A stretch of DNA of 64,000 nucleotides from JAYPHU01 sp038127535 (GTDB lineage Bacteria; Pseudomonadota; Alphaproteobacteria; Rhodospirillales; UBA2165): NCBI GenBank assembly GCA_038127535.1, contig JAYPHU010000019.1:1-64000 (forward strand), given 5' to 3'. Below the pieces are notes generated by a model. That model made no database searches. It was given only the letters and a program-made list of their open reading frames with translations, and was not told the DNA's origin. Position numbers and translations under genes: made by a program. Positions 34,525-43,186 of the stretch are shown here, one piece after another (the stretch's first letter is position 1; each line of letters begins with the position of its first letter).

Positions 34525-35655
34525 TTAACGCCTTCTCGCCAGAATTTCCAAGCCATCTCCGTCAAACTCGGCACATTCAATTCGCTCGAACCGCCGCATG
34601 TCGATCAGTTGAGCAATGTCGAGAGCATCAATAGCGGCCCTGCCGTCATCACCCAATAGCGCCGGCGCGCGGAACCAGCCGATCTGATCTACCAAGTCCA
34701 TTTTTAACAGTGAGGCGGTCAATATGCCACCGCCCTCGACGAGGATGCGAGTCAGTCCCCGGTCGGCTAATTCCGTCATCATCTGATTGAGATCCAGCAG
34801 GCCAGCGTCGTCCGTGCCGACCCGGATGACCGTGGCCCCCTGATTTTCATACGCGGAGATTGCGCTATCCGTCTGATCGGACTTTGTGACCAGCCAGAGG
34901 GGCGCTTCATTGATCGACTTTGCGAGATTTGAGTCATGCGGCAGCCGCAACCGGCTGTCGAGAACGATGCGGGGCCGTCTGGCGTTATCGATGCCCGGCA
35001 GGCGGCTCGTTAGTGTTGGATCGTCAGCTGCTACCGTACCGCTGCCCACCAAGATGGCGTCGTTTTCAGCGCGCAGAAAATGTCCTGCTTCCCGCGCGAC
35101 TGGGCCAGTAATCCACTGGCTCTCTCCGGTTCTGGTGGCGATCTTTCCGTCCAGGGTTGTCGCGGTTTTCAAGGTGATGAACGGCCGGCCTTCTTGAATT
35201 CTTGCCAAGAAGCCTTCGTTGATCTGCCGGGCAGCGCCTTCCTCCAATCCTATCTCGGTAGTGATACCGGCATCTTGCAGCCGTTGAATGCCCGTGCCCG
35301 ACACCCGTTCATCCGGATCGGTGATAGCCGCATAAACCTTAGCGATACCGGCTTTGATAAAGGCTTCTGTGCAGGGGGGCGAACCGCCGTGGTGGTTGCA
35401 GGGCTCCAGCGTTACGTAGGCGGTGGCTCCGGCTGCGGCCTCTCCCGCGCGCGCCAACGCCACAGTTTCTGCATGAGGGCGGCCGCCGGGCTGGGTCCAG
35501 CCGCGGCCGACAACCCGCCCGTCCCTGACCAACACGCACCCGACCGATGGATTGGGCCAGGTGTTGCCGACGCCCCGTCTCGCCAGAGACAATGCCGTGA
35601 TCATATGGTCTCTGTGTCGCGGGTCCGCCGGATTAGTCTTGGACGGGTTCGTCAC
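34525..35655 (-). CDS. ribD: Bifunctional riboflavin deaminase/reductase RibD
   Basis: The 376-residue protein has an N-terminal deaminase with zinc motifs PHAETVAL and LEPCNHHGGSPPCTEA. The C-terminal reductase begins at about residue 160, with LKTATTLDGKIATRTGESQW and the Gly-rich LVEGGGILTASLL. It performs steps two and three after GTP ring opening. It overlaps the end of nrdR by 23 bases. Confidence 0.96.
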   Translation of the reverse strand: MTNPSKTNPADPRHRDHMITALSLARRGVGNTWPNPSVGCVLVRDGRVVGRGWTQPGGRPHAETVALARAGEAAAGATAYVTLEPCNHHGGSPPCTEAFIKAGIAKVYAAITDPDERVSGTGIQRLQDAGITTEIGLEEGAARQINEGFLARIQEGRPFITLKTATTLDGKIATRTGESQWITGPVAREAGHFLRAENDAILVGSGTVAADDPTLTSRLPGIDNARRPRIVLDSRLRLPHDSNLAKSINEAPLWLVTKSDQTDSAISAYENQGATVIRVGTDDAGLLDLNQMMTELADRGLTRILVEGGGILTASLLKMDLVDQIGWFRAPALLGDDGRAAIDALDIAQLIDMRRFERIECAEFDGDGLEILARRR

Positions 35656-36097
35656 TCAAGGTTCCTACAAAGGCTTCGAAATCCTTGGCCTCTCGGAAGT
35701 TCCGATACACCGACGCAAACCTCACATAGGCGACCGTATCCAGATCGGCCAGTACATCCATCACCATTTCCCCGATGACTTTCGACGGAACTTCGCTCTC
35801 TCCCAGGCTTTCCAGCCGCCGCTGGATACTATTGCAGATACGTTCGATCTGCTCTTCATCCACGGGGCGTTTTTGCAGTGCGATCTTCAAGGACCGAGTC
35901 AACTTCTCCCGTTCAAAGGGTTCCTTCTTCCCTTCCTTCTTGCTGATCGTGAGCTCGCGAAGTTGCACGCGCTCGAACGTGGTCCACCTTGCCCCGCATT
36001 CCGAGCAGGATCGCCTCCGCCGGATAGCAGCATTGTCTTCCGTCGGGCGCGAGTCTTTCACTTGGGTGTCGGGATGACCGCAAAATGGACAGCGCAT
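35633..36097 (-). CDS. nrdR: Transcriptional repressor NrdR
   Basis: The 154-residue protein has the zinc ribbon MRCPFCGHPDTQVKDSRPTE with CSECGARWTTFERV, followed by an ATP-cone domain (KEPFEREKLTRSLKIALQKR). It represses ribonucleotide reductase genes in response to ATP/dATP. It lies between glyA and ribD, the usual glyA-nrdR-rib order of alphaproteobacteria. Confidence 0.96.
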   Translation of the reverse strand: MRCPFCGHPDTQVKDSRPTEDNAAIRRRRSCSECGARWTTFERVQLRELTISKKEGKKEPFEREKLTRSLKIALQKRPVDEEQIERICNSIQRRLESLGESEVPSKVIGEMVMDVLADLDTVAYVRFASVYRNFREAKDFEAFVGTLSDEPVQD

Positions 36098-36144
36098 AGT
36101 CTTTATCCTCTCATAGAACTTCTGATCGTTTCACCTGACTTCTA

Positions 36145-37452
36145 TCAGGCGTCCGGATAAACCGGGAAGCGCCGGCACAGATCAAGGACCTGCGTCCGCA
36201 CCTCTTGTTCGGTTGAGCTGTTGTCGTCTGGGTTGGCCGCGAGGCCGTCAAGCACATCGGCAATCAACTCACCGATCTGCGAAAACTCTGACAGCCCGAA
36301 GCCACGGGTTGTGCCCGCCGGCGTGCCAAGACGCACCCCGGACGTGATCGCCGGTTTTTCCGGATCAAACGGAATGCCGTTTTTGTTGCAGGTGATGCCG
36401 GCGTTTTCCAGGCTGGCTTCGGCAATTTTACCGGTGAGCCCTTTCGGCCGGAGATCAACCAACATCAGATGGGTGTCCGTACCGCCGGAGACAATGTCGC
36501 AGCCTCGCTCACTCAGTTTGGCGGCCAGGGTTTTGGCATTGTCGATCACATTTTGGGAGTAAGACTTGAATTCCGGCTGAAGAGCTTCGCCGAAAGCCAC
36601 GGCCTTGGCGGCAATGACATGCATCAAAGGACCGCCTTGCAGGCCGGGGAAGATCGCAGAGTTGACCTTCTTCGAAATCTCTTCGTTGTTGGTCAGGATC
36701 ATCCCGCCACGGGGACCGCGTAGGGTCTTGTGCGTGGTCGTGGTCGCCACATCGGCATGGGGGAACGGACTGGGATGATGGCCGGACGCCACTAAGCCGG
36801 CGAAGTGGGCCATATCGACCATAAAGATGGCGCCGACCTCGTCCGCAATCTCACGGAACTTTGGAAAATCTATGGTCCGGGGATAGGCAGAGCCGCCGGC
36901 GACGATCAATTTGGGCTGATGTTCTTTGGCCAAAGCCGCGACTTCGTCAAAGTCGATGAGGGCGTCCTGCTTGCGCACCCCGTATTGAATCGCGTTGAAC
37001 CATTTGCCGGACTGATTGGGCGGCGCGCCGTGGGTTAAGTGTCCGCCGGCAGCCAGGGACATGCCCATGATCGTATCGCCGGGCTGCAGGAGCGCCATCA
37101 TCACGCCCTGGTTAGCCTGGGAACCGGAATGGGGTTGGACATTTGCGAATTCACAGCCGAACAGTTTCTTGGCGCGGTCACACGCCAGATCTTCGGCGAC
37201 ATCGACAAACTCGCACCCGCCGTAATAGCGGCGGCCCGGATACCCCTCGGCGTATTTGTTGGTCAGCACCGACCCCTGCGACTCCAACACGGCCTTGGAA
37301 ACAATATTCTCTGAGGCGATCAGTTCGATCTGATCCTGTTGACGCCCAAGTTCCCGCTTGATGGCGTCGAACACTTCCTTATCGGCGCTCTCAAGGTTGT
37401 CATTGAAAAAGCGATCCGCATTCTCCGGTGATTGCTGGTCTGCCAGGGACAT
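36145..37452 (-). CDS. glyA: Serine hydroxymethyltransferase
   Basis: The 435-residue PLP enzyme interconverts serine and glycine with tetrahydrofolate. Key motifs are ELIASENIVSKAVLESQGSV, YAEGYPGRRYYGGCEFVD and the PLP Lys in ATTTTHKTLRGPRGGMI near residue 243. The length is normal. It is followed by nrdR 47 bases later; rpiB lies 15 bases upstream, suggesting one transcript. Confidence 0.97.
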   Translation of the reverse strand: MSLADQQSPENADRFFNDNLESADKEVFDAIKRELGRQQDQIELIASENIVSKAVLESQGSVLTNKYAEGYPGRRYYGGCEFVDVAEDLACDRAKKLFGCEFANVQPHSGSQANQGVMMALLQPGDTIMGMSLAAGGHLTHGAPPNQSGKWFNAIQYGVRKQDALIDFDEVAALAKEHQPKLIVAGGSAYPRTIDFPKFREIADEVGAIFMVDMAHFAGLVASGHHPSPFPHADVATTTTHKTLRGPRGGMILTNNEEISKKVNSAIFPGLQGGPLMHVIAAKAVAFGEALQPEFKSYSQNVIDNAKTLAAKLSERGCDIVSGGTDTHLMLVDLRPKGLTGKIAEASLENAGITCNKNGIPFDPEKPAITSGVRLGTPAGTTRGFGLSEFSQIGELIADVLDGLAANPDDNSSTEQEVRTQVLDLCRRFPVYPDA

Positions 37453-37467
37453 TCCGATTATTCCTCT

Positions 37468-37914
37468 CTATTCGTTGGCCGGATTGGAGAGTTTGTCGAC
37501 CCGGCGTTGGTGCCGGCCACCCTCGAACTCGGTTGTCAAAAATTCGTTTAAACAGTCTTCTGCCACATCAGCGCCGATCATGCGGCCGCCGAATACGATG
37601 ACATTGGCATCATTATGCAGCCGACACATGCGGGCCCCGAGGGCATCATGGATCAACGCTGCCCGGACTTCAGGGTGCCGGTTGGCGGCGATGCTGATGC
37701 CAATGCCGCTGCCACAAACAAGAACGCCGCGATCAGCGCGTCCGTCCCGGAGTGCCGCCGCAAGGGCGTAGGCAAAATCCGGGTAATCGACCGAGTCAGG
37801 TCCATCCGTGCCCAAATCGACTAAGGTAAATCCTCGTTCGGTGAGATAACCGCCCAACCGGTGTTTCAAGTCAAAACCGGCATGATCGCAGGCGATTGCG
37901 ATGGCTTCACTCAA
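37468..37914 (-). CDS. rpiB: Ribose-5-phosphate isomerase B
   Basis: The 148-residue protein has AIACDHAGFDLKHRL near the start, DYPDFAYALA, VLVCGSGIGISIAANR with the catalytic Cys, and RMCRLHNDANVIVFGGR. It interconverts ribose- and ribulose-5-phosphate. The TTG start at 37914 is chosen because AAGGGGG precedes it by five bases. An ATG 32 codons earlier would add sequence with no resemblance to the family. Confidence 0.92.
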   Translation of the reverse strand: MSEAIAIACDHAGFDLKHRLGGYLTERGFTLVDLGTDGPDSVDYPDFAYALAAALRDGRADRGVLVCGSGIGISIAANRHPEVRAALIHDALGARMCRLHNDANVIVFGGRMIGADVAEDCLNEFLTTEFEGGRHQRRVDKLSNPANE

Positions 37915-38251
37915 GTTTTCCCCCTTGATGCGGCAGTGCACTGTAAATTTCGGCCATTCCGTACCATATATCGCCGACCTATGCCAATACGACACTACAA
38001 ATTGGCACAATTCAAAATGTTGGGGTGGCGGGCACTTTTTACCGGAGATGCGATTAAAAATACAACCTATTCTGATAGCAGATAAAAATTGTAGAGTATT
38101 TTTAACCTATTAAACCCAGTAGTCTGTATTCGATGAATATAAAAAGATATGTTTACCTTTCACATTATTGCTTGAATTGTTGCCATGGATTGTATTTATG
38201 TAACACAACAAATCTGGAGGCGTTTCAATCGTCTCGCGTCAAGGGGGACTA
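37915..38251. other. 337-base divergent intergenic region between rpiB and mucR
   Basis: The half nearer mucR is much more A/T-rich than its surroundings. It contains two direct copies of AACCTATT (38064-38071 and 38104-38111), which recur as an inverted pair downstream of mucR. A CTGGAGGCG stretch lies about 40 bases, and CAAGGGGGAC a few bases, before the mucR ATG. I see no gene or RNA fold in this stretch. Confidence 0.55.
38064..38111. promoter_or_regulatory. Two AACCTATT repeats upstream of mucR
   Basis: Exact octamers at 38064-38071 and 38104-38111 are spaced 40 bases apart, nearly four helical turns. Further copies at 38724-38731 and, inverted, 38738-38745 flank the gene on the other side. 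MucR/Ros proteins commonly repress their own gene at A/T-rich sites, so autoregulation is a reasonable inference. Confidence 0.4.
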
Positions 38252-38683
38252 ATGTCAAAAGATAAAGAACAAACGGTTCAAACGGAGGGATTACTCCGGC
38301 TTTCCACCGAGATTGTCGCGGCTTACGTTGGAAATAACGAACTGCAGTCGAATCAACTGTCGGATGTCATTAATACTGTGTTCGGCGCGTTGAAGTCCCT
38401 AGGCGACGGTGGAAATGCAGCCGCAGATCGAACCGATCAAAAGCCGGCTGTCCCTATTCGCCGGTCAATTACCCCGGATTATTTGATTTGTCTCGAAGAC
38501 GGCCAGCAACTCAAAATGCTGAAGCGATATCTTCGGACCAATTACAACATGACCCCTGAAGAATACCGCGAAAAGTGGAATCTGCCGCCGGACTATCCCA
38601 TGGTGGCGCCGAACTATGCCAAAAAACGCTCCGAGTTCGCGAAGTCCATTGGATTGGGTAAAGGGTCAGGTCGCGGCCGCTAA
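38252..38683 (+). CDS. mucR: Ros/MucR-family transcriptional regulator with altered zinc site
   Basis: The 143-residue protein has the MucR layout: an N-terminal oligomerisation part (LSTEIVAAYVGNNELQ), a linker, and the zinc-finger-like DNA-binding domain CLEDGQQLKMLKRYLRTNYN. The domain closes with TPEEYREKWNLPPDYPMVAP. MucR normally keeps Cys, Asp and two His as ligands. Here Cys80 and Asp83 remain but both His positions are changed (Tyr93, Asn97). Some Ros homologues fold without zinc, so it may still bind DNA. MucR controls surface polysaccharide, motility and cell cycle genes. An AAGGGGGAC site precedes the ATG. Confidence 0.9.
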   Translation: MSKDKEQTVQTEGLLRLSTEIVAAYVGNNELQSNQLSDVINTVFGALKSLGDGGNAAADRTDQKPAVPIRRSITPDYLICLEDGQQLKMLKRYLRTNYNMTPEEYREKWNLPPDYPMVAPNYAKKRSEFAKSIGLGKGSGRGR

Positions 38684-38722
38684 CCCGTAACACCTTCAAT
38701 AAAATAGATTAAAAAGAATTAG

Positions 38723-38746
38723 TAACCTATTGATAAAAATAGGTTA
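38723..38746. repeat. Inverted AACCTATT pair downstream of mucR
   Basis: TAACCTAT and ATAGGTTA form a perfect eight-base inverted repeat around an eight-base A-rich loop. It overlaps the stop region of the minus-strand gene that ends at 38744. There is no T-run, so it looks more like a protein site than a terminator. Confidence 0.45.
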
Positions 38747-38971
38747 AGCGATGATGCCATCTCGCTTGGAATGGGATTGCTGCTTTTTAGCCAGCACGTA
38801 TTTCAGCTTTTGTATCGCCAATTTCTGCAGCCGGCTTTTTGTCGCGCTTGCATCCCCAACGATGGCGATTTCGGTCCCTGTCTTGGGGTCCACCGCCATC
38901 ACTTTGATATAGCGCCCTTGCTTGACGAATTCGAACAAGACTTCGGGCAAATGAATATGGTCGTACGCCAT
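38744..38971 (-). CDS. Small conserved protein of unknown function
   Basis: The 75-residue protein reads MAYDHIHLPEVLFEFVKQGR then a beta-rich VKQGRYIKVMAVDPKTGTEI and a basic helix LQKLAIQKLKYVLAKKQ. It looks like a small alpha/beta domain with a positively charged end. I recognise it only as a conserved alphaproteobacterial hypothetical. The start at 38971 fits the compact domain; an ATG at 39019 would add 16 residues without clear pattern. Confidence 0.65.
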   Translation of the reverse strand: MAYDHIHLPEVLFEFVKQGRYIKVMAVDPKTGTEIAIVGDASATKSRLQKLAIQKLKYVLAKKQQSHSKRDGIIA

Positions 38972-39050
38972 GGCCGAACTATCTCTTGATTCCCGGGCGG
39001 TTGGCAACTCTGATCTCATCAGAGCATAAGCAAATTCAGTTAAAGATGTT

Positions 39051-39063
39051 TCAATAAAATTGA
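39051..39063. repeat. TCAATAAAATTGA repeat (copy 3 of 3)
   Basis: An exact copy in the divergent gap between the small gene ending at 38744 and hemB, about 100 bases before the hemB ATG. Confidence 0.5.
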
Positions 39064-39163
39064 GCCTGAGGTGATATCCAGCTTGAGGTTAGCGGGCTTG
39101 TTCCACTAAGTTAGCCACGATTCAGACCAGACTCTTTCTCTTTTTATATTGTTGAGGTTGACC

Positions 39164-40159
39164 ATGGCGCTGGGCCGCTATCCATCGACAAGACTAAGAC
39201 GCAACCGACGTGAAGATTGGCAGCGCCGTATGGTGGCCGAGAATGTCCTCACACCGGATGACTTTATCCTGCCGATATTCGTCGGTGAAGGCGAAGGCCG
39301 GCGGGACCCGGTGCCGTCCATGCCGGGCGTGGACCGGATTTCCGTGGACCTATTGGGTGACGTTGTCGGCGAAGCGGCCGACCTTGGGGTGCCGGCGTAC
39401 GCCATCTTCCCTGAAGTCGATCCGGCTGCGAAAACGCCGGACGCGAGGGAGGCTTATAATCCGGAAAACCTTGTCTGCCGGTCGATCCGGGAGATTAGTA
39501 AGACGTGTCCCGAGGTCGGGATCGTCTGCGATGCGGCGCTGGACCCGTTCAACAGCGACGGCCATGACGGGCTGGTTGCCGATGGACATATTCTCAACGA
39601 CGAGTCCGTTGAACTGCTCTGCAAGCAATCCGTGGTTCAGGCGGAAGCCGGCTGCCACGTGATTGCGCCCTCCGACATGATGGATGGCCGGGTCGGCGCG
39701 ATCCGTAAAGCTTTGGATGACGCGGGGTACGAGAACGTCCGGATCATGTCATATGCCGCCAAATACGCGTCCGCGTTTTACGGGCCGTTCCGGGACGCAA
39801 TCGGCTCCAGCGGCGCGCTCAAGGGCGATAAAAAAACCTACCAGATGGATCCGGCCAATTCGGACGAGGCGCTGCGTGAAGTTGCGCAGGACATCGATGA
39901 AGGCGCGGACATGGTCATGGTCAAACCCGGCCTGCCCTATCTGGATATTGTTTATCGGGTGAAGCACGAATTCGGCGTGCCGACCTTCGCCTACCAGGTC
40001 AGCGGTGAATACGCCTCGCTGAAAGGCGCAGCCAACAACGGCTGGCTGGGCAATGACAAGGTTGTTTTGGAAAGCCTCATGGCGTTCAAGCGCGCTGGCG
40101 CCGACGGCATCCTCACCTATATGGCGGTGGAGGCCTGCCGGCTGCTGAAGGCGGGATAA
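39164..40159 (+). CDS. hemB: Delta-aminolevulinic acid dehydratase (porphobilinogen synthase)
   Basis: The 331-residue enzyme joins two ALA molecules in haem synthesis. Schiff-base lysines are in SYAAKYASAFYGPFRDA and MVKPGLPYLD. The metal loop reads CDAALDPFNSDGHDG, Asp-rich instead of the Cys-rich zinc version, so it is the Mg-dependent class seen in Pseudomonas and Bradyrhizobium. The ATG at 39164 is chosen because MALGRYPSTRLRRNR is the usual start; an upstream TTG in frame is less likely. Confidence 0.96.
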   Translation: MALGRYPSTRLRRNRREDWQRRMVAENVLTPDDFILPIFVGEGEGRRDPVPSMPGVDRISVDLLGDVVGEAADLGVPAYAIFPEVDPAAKTPDAREAYNPENLVCRSIREISKTCPEVGIVCDAALDPFNSDGHDGLVADGHILNDESVELLCKQSVVQAEAGCHVIAPSDMMDGRVGAIRKALDDAGYENVRIMSYAAKYASAFYGPFRDAIGSSGALKGDKKTYQMDPANSDEALREVAQDIDEGADMVMVKPGLPYLDIVYRVKHEFGVPTFAYQVSGEYASLKGAANNGWLGNDKVVLESLMAFKRAGADGILTYMAVEACRLLKAG

Positions 40160-40162
40160 GCC

Positions 40163-40644
40163 CTAGCTGGCTTTACTGAGAAGCCGCTCGATATCCAGGA
40201 CCACCATAAGGTGATCATAGAGCTTGAAAATGCCATCGGCGAAATTCTTCCACTGAGCGTTCAGGGTGCCTGGCACGTTTTCCCGGTCGTCTACCGGCAA
40301 ACGAAGCACTTCACCAATCTTATCCACCATCAGGGTATAGAGTTCGTGGTTCAGTTCGACGGTGACGCCCATGCTGGTGCTGTTGTCTTCAAGCGGCGGC
40401 AAGCCAAGCCGAACGCGGACATCGATCACGGTGACAATCCGGCGCCGGAAGTTGATGGAGCCTTTTACTTCCGGCGGCGCCAAGGGAACGAAGGCAATTT
40501 CCTAGGGTTTCAATATATCCTGAACATTGAGCACGTGGAGCCCGAGCAACTGCCCGTCAATCTTAAACGGGCAAATTCGTCCAGTTCGGTCTCCGTGTGG
40601 GTGTGCAGTTCCCGACTTTCGTCAATGACAGCCAATTCATTCAT
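40163..40644 (-). pseudogene. cheW: CheW chemotaxis coupling protein, degraded
   Basis: Reading the minus strand from the ATG at 40644 gives an acidic start, then a frameshift at the AAA run 40565-40567. With one base added, the frame continues KIDGQLLGLHVLNVQDILKP. A TAG at 40504-40502 (probably from a Gln codon) then interrupts it. The rest is a good CheW C-terminal half: VKGSINFRRRIVTVIDVRVR, VELNHELYTLMVDKIGEVLR. Two independent lesions mean it is a pseudogene. CheW links chemoreceptors to CheA; neither is in the window. Confidence 0.88.
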
Positions 40645-40828
40645 GGTTTTTGTCCGGACCCGCGGTCTGCGTAAAATTTCGCTGGAATACGGCCATAAAC
40701 CGTATTCCTAAGCCTGATATCGAGATTACACCCTCAAACAACAAGAGGTTGGCCAAAATTTTCGCCGGGTCAGCGAGAATCGGACCGATTTGTTTGTTTC
40801 CCGCAGGAATCATGTCAGGATCGGCGCG

Positions 40829-43186
40829 ATGCGGAAGATTAGATACTTTTTGGCTCTATGCCTGGGAATCGGGTGCATTCTGCTCACCGGCAGCGCCGGC
40901 TGGGTGCTGTCGTCGCTCCCCCATGGAAGTCAGTCCTTCTCCGTGTCCGGGATTAGCAACGACATTCAAATCAGTGTGGATGGGCGCGGCATTCCGCATC
41001 TTGAAGCCAGGAACATAGAAGATGCCGGCTTTGCCTTGGGGTTCATCCACGCCCGTGACCGGTTGTGGCAAATGGACGCCATGCGCCGGTCCGGCGCCGG
41101 CCGGCTGTCGGAGATCGTGGGAAGCCGGGCGCTCCCCGTTGATCGTCAGATGCGGAAGCTGGGGCTGATGCGCCGAGTCACCGAAATGGCCGACGCACTG
41201 CCGGCAGATGTGAAGCGGCACCTGGAGGCCTATGCCAAGGGCGTCAATTTCTGGATCAACCAAAACCAGGATGCCCTGCCCCTGGAATTTATCCTTCTGG
41301 GCTATCGTCCAGAACCCTGGCAGGTAACTGATACCCTGCTTTGGGGAAAGCTGATGGCATACCGGTTCGCCCGTACGTATGTGGATGAGTTTCTGCGCCT
41401 ACGCCTGTCCCGGAAACTGACGCCAGCCCAAATTGCACAATTGTGGCCCGGCTATCCGGAGGACGGCCCGCTTATCATCCCCGATCACAAGCGGCGGGCA
41501 GATGCGGCTGACGCGGTGACTGATCAACTGTTTACCGAACTGTCCGAAGGCATCGCTGATCCCCGCGGCATGTCCAATTCGTGGGTGTTGTCTGGCGCTC
41601 GCACGGAATCCGGCGCGCCGCTATTGGCCAATGATCCGCACCTCCGCTATCGCGCGCCGATCTTGTGGTACTTGGTGCGGATCGAGCTGCCGGACCGGGA
41701 GATCGTTGGCGTGACCGCCCCGGGCGTTCCGTACGTCGTATTGGGGCACAACGGGCATGTGGCTTGGGGGTTTACGGCGACCCAGTCCGATCAAGCGGAT
41801 GTATTCGTTGAACGATCCCCCGATGGCGCACGCCGGACGTATGGGGCCTACGGCGGCTATGAGGCGTTTGAAAGCCGCTCCGAAGAGATCAGAATAAAAG
41901 GACAAAGGCCGGCGAAAATGCCGGTTGCCGAGAGCCGAAATGGACCAATGTTGAGTGACGTCAACACTCCACACCTGCAGCACAGTCCGAGAGAGCAGGA
42001 CCGATTAAGTTTTTCATTGAAGGCCGTGTTTCTGGAACCTGGTGACACCTCGCCCGAAGCGCTCTATCGGCTCAACCTCGCCAAGAACGCAGGACAGTTT
42101 TTGAAAGCCGCCTCTCTCCTCACCAGTCCCCAGCAAAACATTTCCTACGCCACGATCGACGGGGATATCGGCTATATCGCTGCCGGCAAAATACCGATCC
42201 GCAAGAAAGGCGATGGCTTCATCGCCGGCCAGGCTTGGTCCGGAGACTACGACTGGACCGGATACGTGCCGGTCGAAGAACTGCCCAAGCTCGTAAACCC
42301 GAGCAGCGGCAAGATCGTCACGGCGAACAACCGGGTGATTGGTCCGGACTACCCCTACCCCATGGGCCGGCATTGGTCGCCTCCCTATCGAGCGCAACGC
42401 ATTGAGGATCTGCTTGCTCAAAAAACCAAACACGATGTGGTTTCAAGCGCCGCTATTCAGCAGGATGTGGTCTCGGCCATGGCGGCGGATATTTTGCCGC
42501 TCATGCTGAAAGGTGTCTCGGTAACGGCCGAGACCAAATCTGCGTTGGAAGTTCTGAATGCCTGGGATTTTTCAGCAGACAAAGATCAGCAGGCGCCGAT
42601 GTTGTTCTATGCCTGGCTCCGGGAGTTTAACCGGTTGATCTACAAGGACGAACTGGCCAATGAGCTGCAGTCATATTGGAGCTACCGGCCGACATTCGTT
42701 AAAAGCGTCCTGCAGTTTCATCACGCGTGGTGTGATGACGTCATGACAACTGAGAAGCAGGAGACATGCGATGAGCTGCTGTCCAAGTCCCTGATCACGG
42801 CCATTGCCGAAGCTCAGGGCCGGAATTGGGGTGAGGAGCACATGGCCGAAATGGCTCATCCGTTGTTTCACAACATTCCCGGCTTTACTGTACTGGCTGA
42901 CTTTACCTCTCCCAATTCCGGCGGCGACTATACGGTTAAGCGGGCCGCCACTCAGCCGTCATCCCGATCACCGTATAAGGAGTTTCATGGCGGCGGATTC
43001 CGGGGAATTTACGATTTGTCGAACCTGAGCAATTCCCGCTTTGTTATCGGCACCGGCCAGTCCGGCAATATCTTGTCCGGGAACTACGGCGATTTCTTTC
43101 CGTTATGGCGGGACGGAAAATATGTGACCATCGGCCGAATCAAGTCTTCGTCGGGCATTAGCTATTCGTTTAGCGCGGCTCCCTAA
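40829..43186 (+). CDS. Penicillin acylase family Ntn hydrolase (possible N-acyl amide or AHL acylase)
   Basis: The 785-residue protein has a signal-anchor or signal peptide (YFLALCLGIGCILLTGSAGW). The alpha-chain part has ALGFIHARDRLWQMD. The autocatalytic site is GMSNSWVLSG, where Ser after Asn becomes the N-terminal nucleophile of the beta chain. LLANDPHL and VLGHNGHVAWGFT follow as usual. The C-terminal half has GQSGNILSGNYGDFFPLW. Family members cleave penicillins, glutaryl cephalosporins or acyl-homoserine lactones in the periplasm. The real substrate is unknown. It lies between the wrecked cheW and motA/motB. Confidence 0.88.
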   Translation: MRKIRYFLALCLGIGCILLTGSAGWVLSSLPHGSQSFSVSGISNDIQISVDGRGIPHLEARNIEDAGFALGFIHARDRLWQMDAMRRSGAGRLSEIVGSRALPVDRQMRKLGLMRRVTEMADALPADVKRHLEAYAKGVNFWINQNQDALPLEFILLGYRPEPWQVTDTLLWGKLMAYRFARTYVDEFLRLRLSRKLTPAQIAQLWPGYPEDGPLIIPDHKRRADAADAVTDQLFTELSEGIADPRGMSNSWVLSGARTESGAPLLANDPHLRYRAPILWYLVRIELPDREIVGVTAPGVPYVVLGHNGHVAWGFTATQSDQADVFVERSPDGARRTYGAYGGYEAFESRSEEIRIKGQRPAKMPVAESRNGPMLSDVNTPHLQHSPREQDRLSFSLKAVFLEPGDTSPEALYRLNLAKNAGQFLKAASLLTSPQQNISYATIDGDIGYIAAGKIPIRKKGDGFIAGQAWSGDYDWTGYVPVEELPKLVNPSSGKIVTANNRVIGPDYPYPMGRHWSPPYRAQRIEDLLAQKTKHDVVSSAAIQQDVVSAMAADILPLMLKGVSVTAETKSALEVLNAWDFSADKDQQAPMLFYAWLREFNRLIYKDELANELQSYWSYRPTFVKSVLQFHHAWCDDVMTTEKQETCDELLSKSLITAIAEAQGRNWGEEHMAEMAHPLFHNIPGFTVLADFTSPNSGGDYTVKRAATQPSSRSPYKEFHGGGFRGIYDLSNLSNSRFVIGTGQSGNILSGNYGDFFPLWRDGKYVTIGRIKSSSGISYSFSAAP

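Noticed and set aside
36098..36144. FMN riboswitch for the rib genes
   Set aside because: The only gap before nrdR-ribD is 47 bases and the rib genes overlap or nearly touch, so no RFN element fits here.
37453..37467. Glycine riboswitch before glyA
   Set aside because: The gap to rpiB is only 15 bases, too short for one.
38723..38746. Terminator downstream of mucR
   Set aside because: The hairpin is A/T-rich and has no T-run on either strand. It shares its arms with the octamers upstream of mucR, so a protein site is more likely.
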